DNA of 21,639 nucleotides, from positions 1 to 21,639 of the forward strand of contig JACQEH010000224.1 of NCBI GenBank assembly GCA_016200675.1. Reading direction: 5' to 3'. The notes under the pieces were generated by a model, which worked only from the letters and a program-made list of their open reading frames with translations, had not been told where the DNA came from and did no database searches. Made by a program: the position numbers and the translations under genes. Shown in pieces: positions 20,938-21,639 of this stretch; positions within the stretch are counted from its first letter, which is position 1, and each line of letters opens with the position of its first letter. This DNA is from Chloroflexota bacterium. GTDB taxonomy: Bacteria > Chloroflexota > Limnocylindria > Limnocylindrales > CSP1-4.

Positions 20938-21639
20938 ATGGCCCGCCGGTCCACGCTCCCCGCCACCGTCGCGGTCCGGGTCGTCGTCGACGACGTCGCG
21001 GCCTCGGTCCCGGCCCTCATCGATCGCCTCGGCACGGCGGGCGGGATCCTCCGGACCCTGTCGACGGTCCGGCGCCTGCCGGAGCCCGTTCCTGCCGCCC
21101 CAGCGCGCGGCGATGCCGACGGCGGGAGCGCGGACGCCGCCCGGGTCGAGATCGAGATCGAGGTCGAGGGCCTCGACCAGGAGCAGCTCGTCCGGACGGT
21201 CCACGCGACGCCCGGCGTGCGAGCCCACCGCGTCACCCGCTCGCTGGACCGGATCTTCGGCAAGCGCGTCATCGTCATCGGCGGTGGGGCACAGGTGGCC
21301 CAGGTCGCCCTGGGTGCGGTGAGCGAGGCCGACCGCCACAACCTCCGCGGCGAGCGGATCTCCGTCGACACCATCGCCCTCGTCGGGGAGCAGGAGATCG
21401 CGGCCGCGGTCCGTGCCGTGGCCGACCTGCCGCGGGCCAGGCTGCTCGTCCTGGCCGGCTCGATCATGGGCGGCGACATCACCACAGCGGCGCGGGAGCT
21501 CCAGGCCCAGGGCCTCCCGATCATCTGCCTGAACATGGCCGGCTCGATCACCGAGGTCGCGGACCTCGTGGTCAGCGATCCGGTCCAGGCCGGGACGATG
21601 GCCGTCATGGCCATCGCGGACACGGCGACCTTCGACCTC
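20938..21639 (+). CDS. DUF5612-type protein with N-terminal ACT-like region (3' end outside window)
   Basis: At least 234 codons, open to the window edge. Residues 1-100 look like an ACT-type domain (VAVRVVVDDVAASVPALIDRL), interrupted by an Ala/Pro/Asp-rich linker and a Glu-rich IEIEIEVEGL strand. From about 107 on, KRVIVIGGGAQVAQVALGAV, RGERISVDTIALVGEQE, LVLAGSIMGGDITTAARELQ and ADLVVSDPVQAGTMAVMAIAD form a Rossmann-like domain that I recall as DUF5612, best known from methanogenic archaea. ATG 20938 is the first in-frame start after the ACT gene; the ribosome-binding site is weak. Biochemical function is not established. The assignment is from memory of the family. Confidence 0.78.
   Translation, partial: MARRSTLPATVAVRVVVDDVAASVPALIDRLGTAGGILRTLSTVRRLPEPVPAAPARGDADGGSADAARVEIEIEVEGLDQEQLVRTVHATPGVRAHRVTRSLDRIFGKRVIVIGGGAQVAQVALGAVSEADRHNLRGERISVDTIALVGEQEIAAAVRAVADLPRARLLVLAGSIMGGDITTAARELQAQGLPIICLNMAGSITEVADLVVSDPVQAGTMAVMAIADTATFDL

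Overview
The window is a high-GC bacterial chromosome segment with densely packed genes, frequent GTG/TTG starts and 1-4 bp stop/start overlaps. Two predicted F420-dependent enzymes, leaderless-looking promoters, a single-domain sugar ABC ATPase and an ACT/DUF5612 protein suggest a soil-type Chloroflexota or an actinobacterium-like lineage. Chloroflexota is my preferred guess, but no marker gene (rRNA, tRNA, ribosomal protein) is present to prove it. I saw no RNA genes, transposases or CRISPR arrays.

Region 1 (1-6523) is a D-xylose uptake and isomerase locus. The 3' end of xylose isomerase (xylA, with an in-frame TAG that cuts off a conserved C-terminal segment) and xylulokinase (xylB) run rightward. 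They converge on a leftward set: a ROK-family regulator (xylR-like), a xylose-binding lipoprotein (xylF), a permease (xylH) and a single-domain ATPase (xylG-like). A strong hairpin lies between xylF and xylH. An AT-rich inverted repeat overlaps the start region of the ROK gene.

Region 2 (6524-14270) is a rightward six-gene run: SDR dehydrogenase, Gfo/Idh/MocA oxidoreductase, membrane-anchored or secreted vanadium-haloperoxidase-like PAP2 protein, exported FG-GAP/ASPIC (CRTAC1-like) beta-propeller protein, degenerate M24 (creatinase/aminopeptidase P-fold) protein, and aldose 1-epimerase. The last three are joined by GTGA overlaps. It looks like a sugar-oxidation operon with an extracytoplasmic pair embedded in it, and it is the most unusual gene combination in the window.

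Region 3 (14279-18938) has an LLM-class F420-type oxidoreductase facing away from a MarR regulator, a 14-TM MFS exporter and a Rieske protein. The MarR gene has a near-consensus promoter whose predicted transcript starts almost at its ATG, inside a 25-bp imperfect palindrome. A LOG-family phosphoribohydrolase converges on the Rieske gene.

Region 4 (18951-19740) has a small two-TM protein followed by about 540 bp without a credible gene. This stretch holds three different tandem repeats (15, 24 and 63 bp), a 12-bp inverted repeat and a 17-bp palindrome sharing a TGACTGyCAG core.

Region 5 (19741-21639) has a leftward pair (a cysteine-free ArsC/Spx-fold protein and a deazaflavin-dependent nitroreductase-family protein). 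They are divergent from a free-standing ACT-domain protein and the 5' part of an ACT-DUF5612 protein that runs off the window.
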